Source of the DNA: JAVBQL01 sp031549085
GTDB taxonomy: Bacteria; Spirochaetota; GWE2-31-10; MWDO01
DNA length: 64,000 nucleotides
Direction: 5' to 3'
Assembly (NCBI GenBank): GCA_031549085.1
Contig: JAVBQL010000021.1
Coordinates: 1-64,000 of the forward strand
The notes under the pieces are model-generated. The model was not told where the DNA came from and made no database searches. It saw only the letters and a program-made list of their open reading frames with translations. Positions 17,711 through 27,054 of this stretch are shown piece after piece. The position numbers and the translations under genes are program-made. Every line of letters starts with the position of its first letter. Positions within the stretch are counted from its first letter, which is position 1.

Positions 17711-18184
17711 TTATGCTATGTTTTTCAATTCTCTCTTTTTTAGTGACAAGGCTGCTCTATTTCTTAAAATATTAAGATAAAACAGTAGAAATATAATGGG
17801 AATATTAACTCCCCCAAAGAGGATGATGGATAGAGCTTTAGAATAAACTATTTCTAAAAAGAGTTTTAACAATACAATCTCTAGGTTTATTAATAATATA
17901 AAAACTAGCAGTGGGGCAAATATTTTTAGAGATATGTCAGCAAGAAGATATTTTAAGTTATTATATTTTTTATATCTATAAAACAGATCTTTTCCCATTA
18001 AAAATAGAATAAATAGAGATGTTACTAATATTGTTAAAATTGAGTACTCTTTTAGATGATAGACTGATAACCAATATATTGGATATAGAAACACAATACA
18101 AAATAGTATAAAAAACAGAATTAAAATTAGGATATATTTTAGAGTGTTAAAAAGCTTTTTAAATTCTGTATCTATTTTTTTCAT
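17711..18184 (-). CDS. Small integral membrane protein, unknown function
   Basis: I do not recognise this gene. It encodes about 157 residues with four strongly hydrophobic segments separated by short basic loops. The ATG at 18184 has GGGA nine bases upstream and is preferred over the TTG at 18199. It lies downstream of the plsC and small-protein genes on the same strand, so it may be their last operon member. Confidence 0.6.
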   Translation of the reverse strand: MKKIDTEFKKLFNTLKYILILILFFILFCIVFLYPIYWLSVYHLKEYSILTILVTSLFILFLMGKDLFYRYKKYNNLKYLLADISLKIFAPLLVFILLINLEIVLLKLFLEIVYSKALSIILFGGVNIPIIFLLFYLNILRNRAALSLKKRELKNIA

Positions 18185-18278
18185 TTTTTTTAGTCCCAAA
18201 TCCTTTTTGACAAATATTTTATATAAAACTTGTAATCTTTCTACATTTTATTGGTTATAGAAAGAGGTTCAATAATTG

Positions 18279-18500
18279 CTATAGAGTCTCTTTTTTTTCT
18301 GGTTCGATTTTTTTTCTCTTTAGATTTAGTTTGTGTCTTCTAATTTGCTCTCGAAGCTCCCATCTCTCTTGTCGTTTTTTGTCCATCTTGTAGTGAAAGC
18401 TATTTCCATTTCTTAACCTTATATAGCAGTTCACCTTATCAAGTTCATCCGGATGGTTTAAAAGCATCTCAAAAAGACTCTTAATTTCATCATAGATCAT
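18279..18500 (-). CDS. Small basic protein, unknown function
   Basis: This 73-residue protein has an acidic N-terminal half and a very basic C-terminal tail (R/K-rich from about residue 40), with no signal or membrane segment. Its ribosome binding site (TTGGAG) overlaps the stop region of the plsC gene, which ends only 3 bases before it, so translational coupling is likely. The family is not recognised. The tight operon position supports it being real. Confidence 0.6.
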   Translation of the reverse strand: MIYDEIKSLFEMLLNHPDELDKVNCYIRLRNGNSFHYKMDKKRQERWELREQIRRHKLNLKRKKIEPEKKETL

Positions 18501-18503
18501 AAT

Positions 18504-19190
18504 TTAACTCCAAAATTTATTTAATTTTATGTCCAGCAAAAGCTCTTCAATCTTTTTCTTTATTTTATCAGTTATCTCCTCCTCAATTTTTCTTGTATCC
18601 GCATCAGCTAAATTTAGGTACTCAGAAAAATCGAGGGGCTCTCCTATATTTGCATAGTATTTTCCAGAGAGCACCGTTAGAGTTCGAAACGTCTCCTCTT
18701 CTGTCTTTATGTTGTAGTCCTTCTCTTTAACATATCTCATTGGTGAGATTATTGCTATTGGTATTATTGGTACAGGTTTTTTCAAATATATCTTTGCAAT
18801 TCCAGTATAGAACTTTGCTAGTCCCCCCTGACTATTTAGATCCCCTTCAGGAAATATATATATAGATTCTCCCTTTTCCAAATATGAGGCTGCATTATTC
18901 ACAACATTTTTTCTTTCAGAGGGAGAAGCATTTATCTGTTCTCCATGTTTTAATATTTTTCTAAAAAAAGGAACAGAGAAGCCGGGACCTATGACCATAT
19001 GGACAGGCTCTTTCATTAGGGTAATTACAAAGAATGGATCTGTTGATGAGAAGTGGTTTGAACAAAATATCTTTGCCCCATTTTTGGGGATATTAGATTT
19101 CCCCCATACTTTGAATTCCAAAAATATTTTTAGATAGAACTTAATCCCACCTCTTATTATATTGTATACAGTTCTTGGAAACCAGTGCAA
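18504..19190 (-). CDS. plsC: 1-acyl-sn-glycerol-3-phosphate acyltransferase (PlsC family)
   Basis: This membrane-associated enzyme acylates lysophosphatidate in phospholipid synthesis. The HX4D catalytic motif is seen at H46-D51 (SNHFSSTD), and the FPEG motif at 113-116. The length of 228 residues fits the family. The start is taken as TTG at 19190 with AAAGGAG upstream at a rather long spacing of about 11 bases. It heads a likely three-gene minus-strand operon. Confidence 0.87.
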   Translation of the reverse strand: MHWFPRTVYNIIRGGIKFYLKIFLEFKVWGKSNIPKNGAKIFCSNHFSSTDPFFVITLMKEPVHMVIGPGFSVPFFRKILKHGEQINASPSERKNVVNNAASYLEKGESIYIFPEGDLNSQGGLAKFYTGIAKIYLKKPVPIIPIAIISPMRYVKEKDYNIKTEEETFRTLTVLSGKYYANIGEPLDFSEYLNLADADTRKIEEEITDKIKKKIEELLLDIKLNKFWS

Positions 19191-19336
19191 TTTTAGTTTG
19201 ACTCCTTTATGAATGAACTATTATAAAACAAATAATTGTATTATTAAAGATCTATTTTACGAAATAATTTAATGTTATTTAATAAAATAAATGATATTAA
19301 ACAAAAAAAATATTATGATAAATATTAAAAAAAGAG

Positions 19337-19365
19337 TTGACATTAAGGTTTCCTTTATTTATAAT
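19337..19365 (+). promoter_or_regulatory. Perfect consensus promoter
   Basis: TTGACA (19337-19342), a 17-base spacer and TATAAT (19360-19365) match the sigma-70 consensus at every position. It drives the lipoprotein gene at 19422 with a leader of about 50 bases. Confidence 0.82.
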
Positions 19366-19421
19366 AGATAATATTGGCAAGAAAGTGCCATAGTATTTTA
19401 TTTTTTTTAGGAGAATATTTT

Positions 19422-20633
19422 ATGAAATTGTTTAACAAATTTTTAATGCTTTTAGCAGCATTAACATTAGTATTTGCTTTCGCTTCATGTGAAGAACCAA
19501 AGGATGATGATCCAAAAGAAGACGAAGAGAAAAGCACTGCTTATGATTTTAGTACTGGTTACTTAAATGAGATGGTTGCCATAGGTATTGGTGATACATT
19601 TGGCAATTGGAGTTTTGCAAGTGCTCCAGCAGCTACAGGTGCTCAAGGAACTGATGCAAGTGGTAATGATATAGTTACTTTTACTTGGACTCTTACTGCT
19701 GCTGATTACCTTGTTGTTGATGGTGCAGATGGTGGATTCAAGTTTGCTCCAAAAAGTACTCCAGCTAATCTTGCTAACAAAGATGGTTGGCCTACAGATG
19801 TTAATGGATGGTTAGGAAGCTTTGGATCTCCAACAGCTGCTGCTAAAGATGATCTTAAACCAGATTCTACTGTAAATCCAGACACTTCATATACAAAAAA
19901 TGCTGTTTCTCAAAATGCTCAAAAAGGTGGCGGAAATTATAGTATCTATGCAGAGAAGGGAAAAACAATTGCTCTTACACTAACAGTTCCAAAGACAGGT
20001 ACTATCACATATTCTGGCAGTGGTGACTCTACAACAATAATAACTCCAGTTGTTGCTAAGATTGAACTTACAGCTACAACTCCTACTAGATCTTATGAGA
20101 CACCAGTAGTTAATCTTACAGATAAAAATGGTAATCCAATAGCAATAGGATCATTTGGTGGAATTCCAACAACTGATTATCCAGTTAAAATGATAGTTTC
20201 TCAAGTATGGACAGATTTGACTAGTGGTAATGAGACAACTACATATGCTCAAATAGCTCCTACTAATCCTTGGGGTATGGCTGCATATAGTGATGTAACT
20301 CATGATGCAATGATAGCTCTTAAAGCTGATGGTACATCAGATGCAATATTTGTACTACAACAAGGTGCAACTGAGCTTACACAATATAGCATTAACTTCC
20401 CTATAACATGGACAGGCGCTGCTAACAATCCGATAATGCTTGGTGGACAAGATCTAGCTGCTACCACTGGAGCGGCTACTCAATTCTTTAACTGGATAGC
20501 TGACGCTGAGTGGAATATGATTGGACAAGCAAAAATGTTCCCTGCTGGTAAAACATATACTTTAGAGAATGCTAAGATTAGTTTTGGTGATAACAACACT
20601 AAAATTGTTGTTGGACCATTTACTGTTGAATAA
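19422..20633 (+). CDS. Abundant-type lipoprotein of unknown function
   Basis: The ATG at 19422, with AGGAG at 19409-19413, gives a signal peptide ending in the lipobox FASC (C22). An acidic D/E/K tether follows, then about 370 residues rich in A, T, G, D and S with alternating hydrophobic residues typical of secreted beta proteins. No catalytic motif is evident. The perfect promoter, good ribosome binding site and strong terminator suggest high expression as a surface or periplasmic lipoprotein. An upstream ATG at 19374 in the same frame would add residues that spoil the signal peptide. Confidence 0.82.
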   Translation: MKLFNKFLMLLAALTLVFAFASCEEPKDDDPKEDEEKSTAYDFSTGYLNEMVAIGIGDTFGNWSFASAPAATGAQGTDASGNDIVTFTWTLTAADYLVVDGADGGFKFAPKSTPANLANKDGWPTDVNGWLGSFGSPTAAAKDDLKPDSTVNPDTSYTKNAVSQNAQKGGGNYSIYAEKGKTIALTLTVPKTGTITYSGSGDSTTIITPVVAKIELTATTPTRSYETPVVNLTDKNGNPIAIGSFGGIPTTDYPVKMIVSQVWTDLTSGNETTTYAQIAPTNPWGMAAYSDVTHDAMIALKADGTSDAIFVLQQGATELTQYSINFPITWTGAANNPIMLGGQDLAATTGAATQFFNWIADAEWNMIGQAKMFPAGKTYTLENAKISFGDNNTKIVVGPFTVE

Positions 20634-20654
20634 TTAGTTTATCAACAAATTTTT

Positions 20655-20682
20655 GAGAGGGCTTTCTGCCCTCTCTTTTTTT
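20655..20682 (+). terminator. Strong terminator
   Basis: GAGAGGGC (20655-20662) / GCCCTCTC (20668-20675), 5-base loop, then T7. Confidence 0.93.
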
Positions 20683-20744
20683 ATCTCTTTAAGGTAAAAA
20701 AAGAATAGATAAAAATTTATTTTTTTACATATTTTGTTTTTTAA

Positions 20745-20773
20745 TTGACATTTACCTATCTATAAATTAAAAT
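20745..20773 (+). promoter_or_regulatory. Promoter of the second lipoprotein
   Basis: TTGACA (20745-20750) and TAAAAT (20768-20773), 17-base spacer. It lies 36 bases before the TTG start. Confidence 0.58.
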
Positions 20774-20808
20774 TACAACATATTTTTATATTTTCAGGAG
20801 GAGTAGAA

Positions 20809-22254
20809 TTGAAAACATCTTATAAGTTTTTTATATTCTTAATGTCTATTTTATCTGTTTTTTTTATTGTAACATGCACACAAAATGATGATGTCTCAGA
20901 TGGGGAGAACAACAATTCTTCTTCAAGTAGTACAACAGTAACCACTGATGCTGGAAATATAACATCAGATCTTATATTTAGTGCAATCACTCCTATAAAG
21001 GGAGCAACTAGTGTTGCTGTTAATAGTAATATTACCATAACTTATAGCAGTGCCTCTGGGGCAACTTTTGATACTGCTATAAAACCCACAATAACTCTTG
21101 GAAATATTGCTTTTACTTCTAGTGAAATTACAATTGGTAGTACAACCATAACTATTGATCCGAGCAGTGATCTTCAGAGCGGTACAACTTATGCTCATGT
21201 CAGTATAGATGGCCTAAAAGATAATAAGGGACATAGTGTTAATATCCATACTGACTCAAGCTATGAATTTACTACTTTAGCTCAAACATCAGACTTAGAG
21301 TTTAAATCTATAACGCCAGTTAGTGGAACATCTTTACTCCCTATAGATCAATTAATAACTGTTACATATGGAAATAAAAGTGGAGTCTCTACAAGTTTTG
21401 AACTTGATACTTCAAGTACCCCTACTCTTATTATAGGAGATAGAATATTTGATAAAAATAACTCTTCTATATTGGTAACAAATTTTACAGTTGCATTAAA
21501 ACCAAAACCGGGTTACTACTTCGATTTTGATACAACCTATGATGGCGTAAGTGTAACAGGACTTAAAGATACAGATGCTAAGGATCCTACCTATTCTGAT
21601 GCCACCTATGGAATAACAACAGAGGCAGGCACTATTACCATTGTTGGAACTGAAGATAAGCTTGGAAAGATGAGAATAGAGACAAAAAACCCTAATATTA
21701 ATAGTAATCCTAAATTTAATACAGCTGATTGTGTAGATTATTCTAATAATTGGGGAACAGGGGCACTACAAGAATTTAGTCCTTTAGTATCTGATTTTTT
21801 CCCAATCAAAGTTACAGTTAAAAGAACTATTACACGTAAGTATAGTGGAGCATCTACTGGAAGAGATTTAACAGCTGATATTAATCAATATTTAAGCCTT
21901 GATGTTCCAGAAGCTTTAAATCGTACATATACTGATTATAAAACTAATGGTGCCGGATCTATGTTTAATTCAAATAACTTCAATATATTATCAGGTGAAA
22001 AAACAGGTTCTACTGTTTTTGGACCAGGATTTCCCACAGTGTGGATAGATGGGGAACCTCCTTTGGGCTACTCTGTTGTCATTGGTGGTGACAGTGATGG
22101 AGATGGTATTGCTGATACAGTTCCTGGCATAATATCTACATGGCCAATAGTGGATTCACCTATGGAGCAATCTACATTTATTACTACCTATACTAAATTT
22201 CAGATGCAGTTTATAGATAATGGAACTAATTTAGCATTAAATTGTTTAAATTAA
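20809..22254 (+). CDS. Lipoprotein with two Big_5-type Ig-like domains
   Basis: The TTG start at 20809 is well placed after AGGAGGAG (20796-20803). The signal peptide ends in IVTC (C23), followed by a D/N/S/T-rich tether. Two bacterial Ig-like repeats follow (about 58-155 and 160-270). Each begins I-T-P-x-x-G-x-x-x-x-x and has a YxxVSxxGLKD-type turn late in the repeat, as in Big_5/SbsA-like domains. The C-terminal 200 residues are not recognised. Such proteins are usually surface-exposed. It has its own promoter and terminator and follows another lipoprotein gene. Confidence 0.78.
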   Translation: MKTSYKFFIFLMSILSVFFIVTCTQNDDVSDGENNNSSSSSTTVTTDAGNITSDLIFSAITPIKGATSVAVNSNITITYSSASGATFDTAIKPTITLGNIAFTSSEITIGSTTITIDPSSDLQSGTTYAHVSIDGLKDNKGHSVNIHTDSSYEFTTLAQTSDLEFKSITPVSGTSLLPIDQLITVTYGNKSGVSTSFELDTSSTPTLIIGDRIFDKNNSSILVTNFTVALKPKPGYYFDFDTTYDGVSVTGLKDTDAKDPTYSDATYGITTEAGTITIVGTEDKLGKMRIETKNPNINSNPKFNTADCVDYSNNWGTGALQEFSPLVSDFFPIKVTVKRTITRKYSGASTGRDLTADINQYLSLDVPEALNRTYTDYKTNGAGSMFNSNNFNILSGEKTGSTVFGPGFPTVWIDGEPPLGYSVVIGGDSDGDGIADTVPGIISTWPIVDSPMEQSTFITTYTKFQMQFIDNGTNLALNCLN

Positions 22255-22290
22255 TTATTTATAAAATTTAATATCTGAAACAGATACAAA

Positions 22291-22320
22291 AAAAGAGAGG
22301 CTTTTTACCCTCTCTTTTTT
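22291..22320 (+). terminator. Terminator
   Basis: AAAAGAGAGG (22291-22300) pairs with CCTCTCTTTT (22309-22318) around an 8-base loop, followed by further T. Confidence 0.9.
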
Positions 22321-22384
22321 ATTTACTTTTAGTCTATTTTTTGATAGATTGAAGCCATATTTATAGTAACTAGAGAGGTTTTTA

Positions 22385-23629
22385 ATGAATATTTTTCTTG
22401 TGGGTAATGGAGGAAGAGAGCATGCAATTGCAAAAAAAATATCATCATCTCCTCTCCTAACCAACCTATATTTTACACCCTATAACCCTGGTATTGCATC
22501 AATTGGTAAGTTTGTTGATATTCCATATACTAAAGAAGATATAGTTTCATTTTCTAAAAACAACAATATAGATCTAATAATTTCAGGCCCAGAGCAGCTC
22601 TTGGTTGATGGATTAAGTGACCATGCAAATCAGCATGGCATAAAAGTTTTTGGACCATCAAAAAGTGGAGCTATATTAGAGGGGAGTAAAATTTATTCAA
22701 AAGAGCTCATGAAAAAATATAAGATACCTACAGCAGATTATAATATATTTTATGATTATAATAGTGCAAAAAATTTTATTGATAGCTCTAATATACCAAT
22801 AGTCATAAAAGCTGATGGTTTGGCTGCTGGTAAAGGTGTTGCTGTTGCTATGACCAGAGATGAGGCATACTCCTTTCTAAAAAAATGTTTTATAGATGAT
22901 GGTTTTGGTAGTAGTGGGCGCTCAGTTGTAATAGAGGAATTTATGGAGGGAGTAGAGATGAGTGCTCTCTTTATAACAGATGGAAATACCTTTCTTCCAC
23001 TTATAGCAGCAAAAGACTATAAACGTATATTTGATAATGATAAGGGACCAAATACTGGCGGCATGGGCTCTTTTGCTCCTCACAATCTTTTAACACAATC
23101 TTTACAGGATGAGATAGATAAATTGATAATATCTCCTTTAAGAGCAGCCTTCAAAAGTGAAAATATTGATTATAATGGTGTATTGTATGTTGGTCTCATG
23201 CTAACAAATAGTGGTCCAAAAGTGGTAGAATTTAATTGTAGATTTGGAGATCCTGAAACACAAGCCATTCTTCCTTTAATGGAAAATGATCTTCTGCAAA
23301 TCATGTTTGATACTGTTAATGGAAAATTAAATAGCAATAAACTTGAATGGTTGTCTCTTTATTCTTGCTGTGTGGTTATAGCATCTAAAGGTTATCCAGA
23401 TAGTTATCTAAAAAATATACCAATGACATTTAAAACTAATCCTTTTGATTATATACATTGCGGTACTACTGTCAGAGGAAATTCTTTTTTTACTAATGGT
23501 GGACGAGTATTGAATAGTGTTGGTTTGGGAGAGACTCTAGCATTAGCAAGGGAGAATGCTTATAAATTGGTTGATAATATAGATTTTGATGGTAAATTCT
23601 TTAGAAAAGATATTGCCTATTTTGAGTAG
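22385..23629 (+). CDS. purD: Phosphoribosylamine-glycine ligase
   Basis: This ATP-grasp enzyme makes glycinamide ribonucleotide in purine synthesis. The N-terminal GNGGREHAIA, the ATP-grasp VIKADGLAAGKGVAVA and NTGGMGSFAP are diagnostic. Its 414 residues are slightly shorter than E. coli PurD (429). No other pur gene is adjacent. The ATG follows AGAGAGG. Confidence 0.95.
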   Translation: MNIFLVGNGGREHAIAKKISSSPLLTNLYFTPYNPGIASIGKFVDIPYTKEDIVSFSKNNNIDLIISGPEQLLVDGLSDHANQHGIKVFGPSKSGAILEGSKIYSKELMKKYKIPTADYNIFYDYNSAKNFIDSSNIPIVIKADGLAAGKGVAVAMTRDEAYSFLKKCFIDDGFGSSGRSVVIEEFMEGVEMSALFITDGNTFLPLIAAKDYKRIFDNDKGPNTGGMGSFAPHNLLTQSLQDEIDKLIISPLRAAFKSENIDYNGVLYVGLMLTNSGPKVVEFNCRFGDPETQAILPLMENDLLQIMFDTVNGKLNSNKLEWLSLYSCCVVIASKGYPDSYLKNIPMTFKTNPFDYIHCGTTVRGNSFFTNGGRVLNSVGLGETLALARENAYKLVDNIDFDGKFFRKDIAYFE

Positions 23630-23667
23630 TATTGTTTTTTATATTGCATCATAAAAATTAAATATTG

Positions 23668-23697
23668 TTGACAATTTCATTACTTATATAATATAAT
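23668..23697 (+). promoter_or_regulatory. Promoter of the amidohydrolase gene
   Basis: TTGACA (23668-23673) and TATAAT (23692-23697), 18-base spacer, about 30 bases before the ATG. Confidence 0.66.
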
Positions 23698-23725
23698 GAT
23701 TCTCTATAAATTTTGAGGCTGCTAT

Positions 23726-24823
23726 ATGATTGATGTTCACTGCCATATATTTTCTTTTAAAAATGTTCCTGATAGTTTTTTCCCTGTAATTTTTACAAAA
23801 AGAGATAAAAATGGTGATGAAGTTCTGTTGCCATATATACCAATTATAAAAGAGACAAATATATATGATCGTTTTTCTAAATTTTTTGATATAGGGAACT
23901 CCTCATATGAAAATATTTTAGATGGTTTTTTTAGATACTATTCCAAAAATTCCATTATAACTCCACTTTTGATCGATTGGACTTATGGATTAAAAGGTGA
24001 GATAAAAGAAGATTTTTATTCTCAATTTGCTTCTCTTGCTAATTTAAAAATGAGTCATCCAAACGTAGTCAAGCCATTTTTAGGTATAGATCCAAGAAGA
24101 GATGAGATTTTGGAACTTGTGAAAAAGCATGTTGGCTCTACAAAAGAGTTTTATGGAGTTAAACTCTATCCGCCAATGGGCTTTCTGCCCTCTGATCCTA
24201 AACTTATGCCAATTTATGAGTATTGCGAAGCTAACTCTATTCCAATTACTACACATTGCAGCTCTACTGGTATTGCAAGCAGTTACAAAAAATTTCATAT
24301 TGAAGGATTTAGATTTATAGATAATGTTGAAAAACTATTTAAAGAGGATATAAAATTTCGTTTCACTTCAGAATCTGTGGGATATTTTTGTAGTCCATCA
24401 AATTGGAAAGTAGTCTTAAATAAATTCCCCAATCTGTATCTTAATCTTGCTCATTTTGGAGGTGAAAATGAGTGGAAGAAATATATGAATAATGATAAAA
24501 ATACTTGGGTTGATAAAATAATCAACCTAATTTTAAAATATCCTAATGTTTATACCGATATTTCTTATACTTTTACATATCGTCAATTTTTTCCAATGTT
24601 AAAAAAGATGATGTCAAGCCCATTAAAGAATAAAATTCTCTATGGTTCAGATTTTTATGTATCTGTTATAGAGGGGCAGTTCTATTCATTTCTTAATAAT
24701 CTTTTGATAGATTTTTCTGAAGGTGAGCTTGAACTTATGGCTGTTAAAAACCCTAGTAATTTTTTGAAAATGGAAAATTTGCCATCTTTTAAATTTAATG
24801 AGATTTTCAAATTTATGAACTAA
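23726..24823 (+). CDS. Amidohydrolase-family metal-dependent hydrolase
   Basis: TIM-barrel hydrolase of the amidohydrolase-2 type. The HxH metal motif opens the protein (DVHCHIF), a strand-end TTHCS provides another histidine, and YGSDF near the end carries the usual catalytic aspartate. 365 residues. Relatives include decarboxylases and hydrolases of diverse substrates, so no substrate can be named. It has its own promoter, and its last four bases overlap the convergent folP gene. Confidence 0.78.
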   Translation: MIDVHCHIFSFKNVPDSFFPVIFTKRDKNGDEVLLPYIPIIKETNIYDRFSKFFDIGNSSYENILDGFFRYYSKNSIITPLLIDWTYGLKGEIKEDFYSQFASLANLKMSHPNVVKPFLGIDPRRDEILELVKKHVGSTKEFYGVKLYPPMGFLPSDPKLMPIYEYCEANSIPITTHCSSTGIASSYKKFHIEGFRFIDNVEKLFKEDIKFRFTSESVGYFCSPSNWKVVLNKFPNLYLNLAHFGGENEWKKYMNNDKNTWVDKIINLILKYPNVYTDISYTFTYRQFFPMLKKMMSSPLKNKILYGSDFYVSVIEGQFYSFLNNLLIDFSEGELELMAVKNPSNFLKMENLPSFKFNEIFKFMN

Positions 24824-25617
24824 CTATTGTTGCTAGAACTTTTCATATATTTTTCTAGTGCTAGTATCATCTGTTTGTGCTCTTTTATATCATGAACTCT
24901 TAATATTGATGCTCCATTTAGTATAGATACTGTATTAAGAGCTATTGTTCCAGCTAATCTATCGTTTGTTTGATAATTTGGCTCTTTCAATTTTCCAATC
25001 ATGGATTTTCTTGAGACGCCAACCAATATTGGAACATTTAGGTTTTTAAATAGTGATAAATTGGCAAGCAGTTTATAATTATCGTTTAATGTTTTTCCAA
25101 ACCCAAATCCAGGATCTATAACAATATCATTTATGCCGCTATTTTTTAAAATTTTTATCTGTTTATCAAAAAAGTAATAAACTTCTTTAATGATATCTAT
25201 ATATTTTATGCTATTTTCATTCATCCCTTTGCTACTATGACTGGAGTGCATGATTATTGATTTTGCTCTATATTTTTTCGCTATCTCTATCATTTTGACA
25301 TCATAAGTAAAACCAGTGATATCATTTATAATTTTAGCACCATTTTTGATTGCCTCTTCGGCAACCCTATGTTTATATGTATCAATAGAGATAGGTATAT
25401 CATAGTTTTTTGATATTGCTTCAACTATAGGTACTACTCTGTTAAGTTCTTCCTCTTCTGATATGGGATTAGAGGAGGGTTTGGTTGACTCTCCTCCAAT
25501 ATCTATAATATCAGCTCCCTCATCTATCATCTCTTTGGCTCTTTTTAGTGCCTCTGAAATAGAACAATAGTTTCCACCATCACTAAAAGAGTCTGGAGTG
25601 ATATTTAGTATTCCCAT
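24820..25617 (-). CDS. folP: Dihydropteroate synthase
   Basis: The folate pathway enzyme joins 6-hydroxymethyl-dihydropterin pyrophosphate to p-aminobenzoate. MGILNITPDSFSDGG, DIGGESTKP, and GFGFGKT are the family signatures. The protein starts directly at MGILN, without the 10-20 residues usually found before it. An in-frame stop eight codons upstream leaves no room for a longer ATG start. Length is 265 residues. It follows metY by 54 bases on the same strand. Confidence 0.94.
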   Translation of the reverse strand: MGILNITPDSFSDGGNYCSISEALKRAKEMIDEGADIIDIGGESTKPSSNPISEEEELNRVVPIVEAISKNYDIPISIDTYKHRVAEEAIKNGAKIINDITGFTYDVKMIEIAKKYRAKSIIMHSSHSSKGMNENSIKYIDIIKEVYYFFDKQIKILKNSGINDIVIDPGFGFGKTLNDNYKLLANLSLFKNLNVPILVGVSRKSMIGKLKEPNYQTNDRLAGTIALNTVSILNGASILRVHDIKEHKQMILALEKYMKSSSNNS

Positions 25618-25671
25618 TATCTCTATTTTTTCTATCTATTTATACCTCTCTTAATCATATATTAGATATTT

Positions 25672-26937
25672 TTATAAAGCTTGCTCTAGATCTGCTATAA
25701 TATCATCAATATCCTCAATACCAATTGAGAGTCTAACAAAATTAGAATTTATTCCTGTTTGTATTAATTCCTCTTCACTCATCTGAGAGTGGGTTGTTGT
25801 TGCTGGATGTGTGGCTGTTGATTTTGTATCACCCACATTGGCTACATGAGAAAAGAGCTTTAATTTGTTTATAAAATTTCTACCAGCATCTGCTCCACCT
25901 TTTATTCCAAATACAACCATACCACCAAATCCATTTTTCATATATTTAGAGGCGATAGGGTAGGCAGGATCATCATTAAGTCCAGGGTATCTTACCCATT
26001 CTACTTTTTTGTTATTCTTTAGATAGTCTGCAACCTTTTTTGCATTTGAAGAGTGTCTATCCATTCTAACAGAGAGGGTTTCTAATCCTAATGTGAATAG
26101 CCAAGCATCATCAGGAGATAGACAAGCTCCTAGGTTTCGCAATAAAACAGTTCTCATACGAAGTACAAAAGCGATATCTTTTTTTTCTTTATTAAGATCT
26201 TTTGCCCATATCATTCCATGATAATTTGGATCAGGCTCACTATAGAGTGGGAATCTTTTATCATTCCAGTCAAAATTGCCACAATCAGTTACAATGCCGC
26301 CTATTCCAGCACCATGTCCACCCATCCATTTTGAGAGAGAGTTGATAACTATATTTGCTCCATAATCAATAGTTCTTAAAAGGTATGGAGTCGTAAAAGT
26401 GGCATCAACAACTAAAGGAAGATGATATTTTTTTGCGATCTCAGATATTTCTCCAATTGGAGATACATCTAAAGTCGGATTAGATATAGTTTCTATATAG
26501 ATGAGTTTTGTTTTATCATTTACAAGAGGTTCAATGCTTTTTGGATTATTGGGGTCAAAAAACTTAGTTGTTATACCCATATTTGGTAATATGGAATCAA
26601 ACATAGTATGTGTGCCGCCATAAAGTTTGTTTGAAGATATTATTTCATCCCCATTTCTTGCAATATTTATTATTGAATAAAAGACTGCACTTGTACCAGA
26701 GGATAGAGCAAGAGAGGCTTTTCCACCTTCAAGTTTTGTAACCCTCTCTTCTAAAATTGTGGTAGTTGGATTCATTATTCGTGCATATATATTTCCATCT
26801 TCTTCTAAAGAGAAGAGTTTTGCTGCATGCTCTGTATCTTTAAATAGATATGCCGTAGTTTTATAGATTGGAATGCCTCTTGAAAGAGTCTTATCCTGAT
26901 ATTGTCCGCCATGGACAGCAAGTGTATCAAATTTCAT
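25672..26937 (-). CDS. metY: O-acetylhomoserine sulfhydrylase (Cys/Met metabolism PLP enzyme)
   Basis: This enzyme makes homocysteine from O-acetylhomoserine and sulfide, using pyridoxal phosphate. The Schiff-base lysine is K203 (NSLSKWMGGHG), with YARIMNPT and SSGTSAV also present. The long insert typical of MetY is there, giving 421 residues. The start is the ATG at 26937, five bases from a perfect AAGGAGG. The open frame upstream to 27024 is hydrophobic only by chance and contains a TTGACA-like box. The homoserine acetyltransferase is not in the window; cysK lies 30 kb away. Confidence 0.92.
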   Translation of the reverse strand: MKFDTLAVHGGQYQDKTLSRGIPIYKTTAYLFKDTEHAAKLFSLEEDGNIYARIMNPTTTILEERVTKLEGGKASLALSSGTSAVFYSIINIARNGDEIISSNKLYGGTHTMFDSILPNMGITTKFFDPNNPKSIEPLVNDKTKLIYIETISNPTLDVSPIGEISEIAKKYHLPLVVDATFTTPYLLRTIDYGANIVINSLSKWMGGHGAGIGGIVTDCGNFDWNDKRFPLYSEPDPNYHGMIWAKDLNKEKKDIAFVLRMRTVLLRNLGACLSPDDAWLFTLGLETLSVRMDRHSSNAKKVADYLKNNKKVEWVRYPGLNDDPAYPIASKYMKNGFGGMVVFGIKGGADAGRNFINKLKLFSHVANVGDTKSTATHPATTTHSQMSEEELIQTGINSNFVRLSIGIEDIDDIIADLEQAL

Positions 26938-27054
26938 TTTTGCCTCCTTGATTTCTGAATTTTGGAGTTTTAATTTTTTAAAATAAACCACTATTATTAC
27001 TATCATAATAAAAATAATTGTCAATAATAGTATTTAGAAAAGAGAAAAGAACTT

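Noticed and set aside
26938..27024. N-terminal hydrophobic extension of metY
   Set aside because: A perfect AAGGAGG sits five bases before the internal ATG at 26937 that begins the conserved family N-terminus; the extension would be translated promoter.
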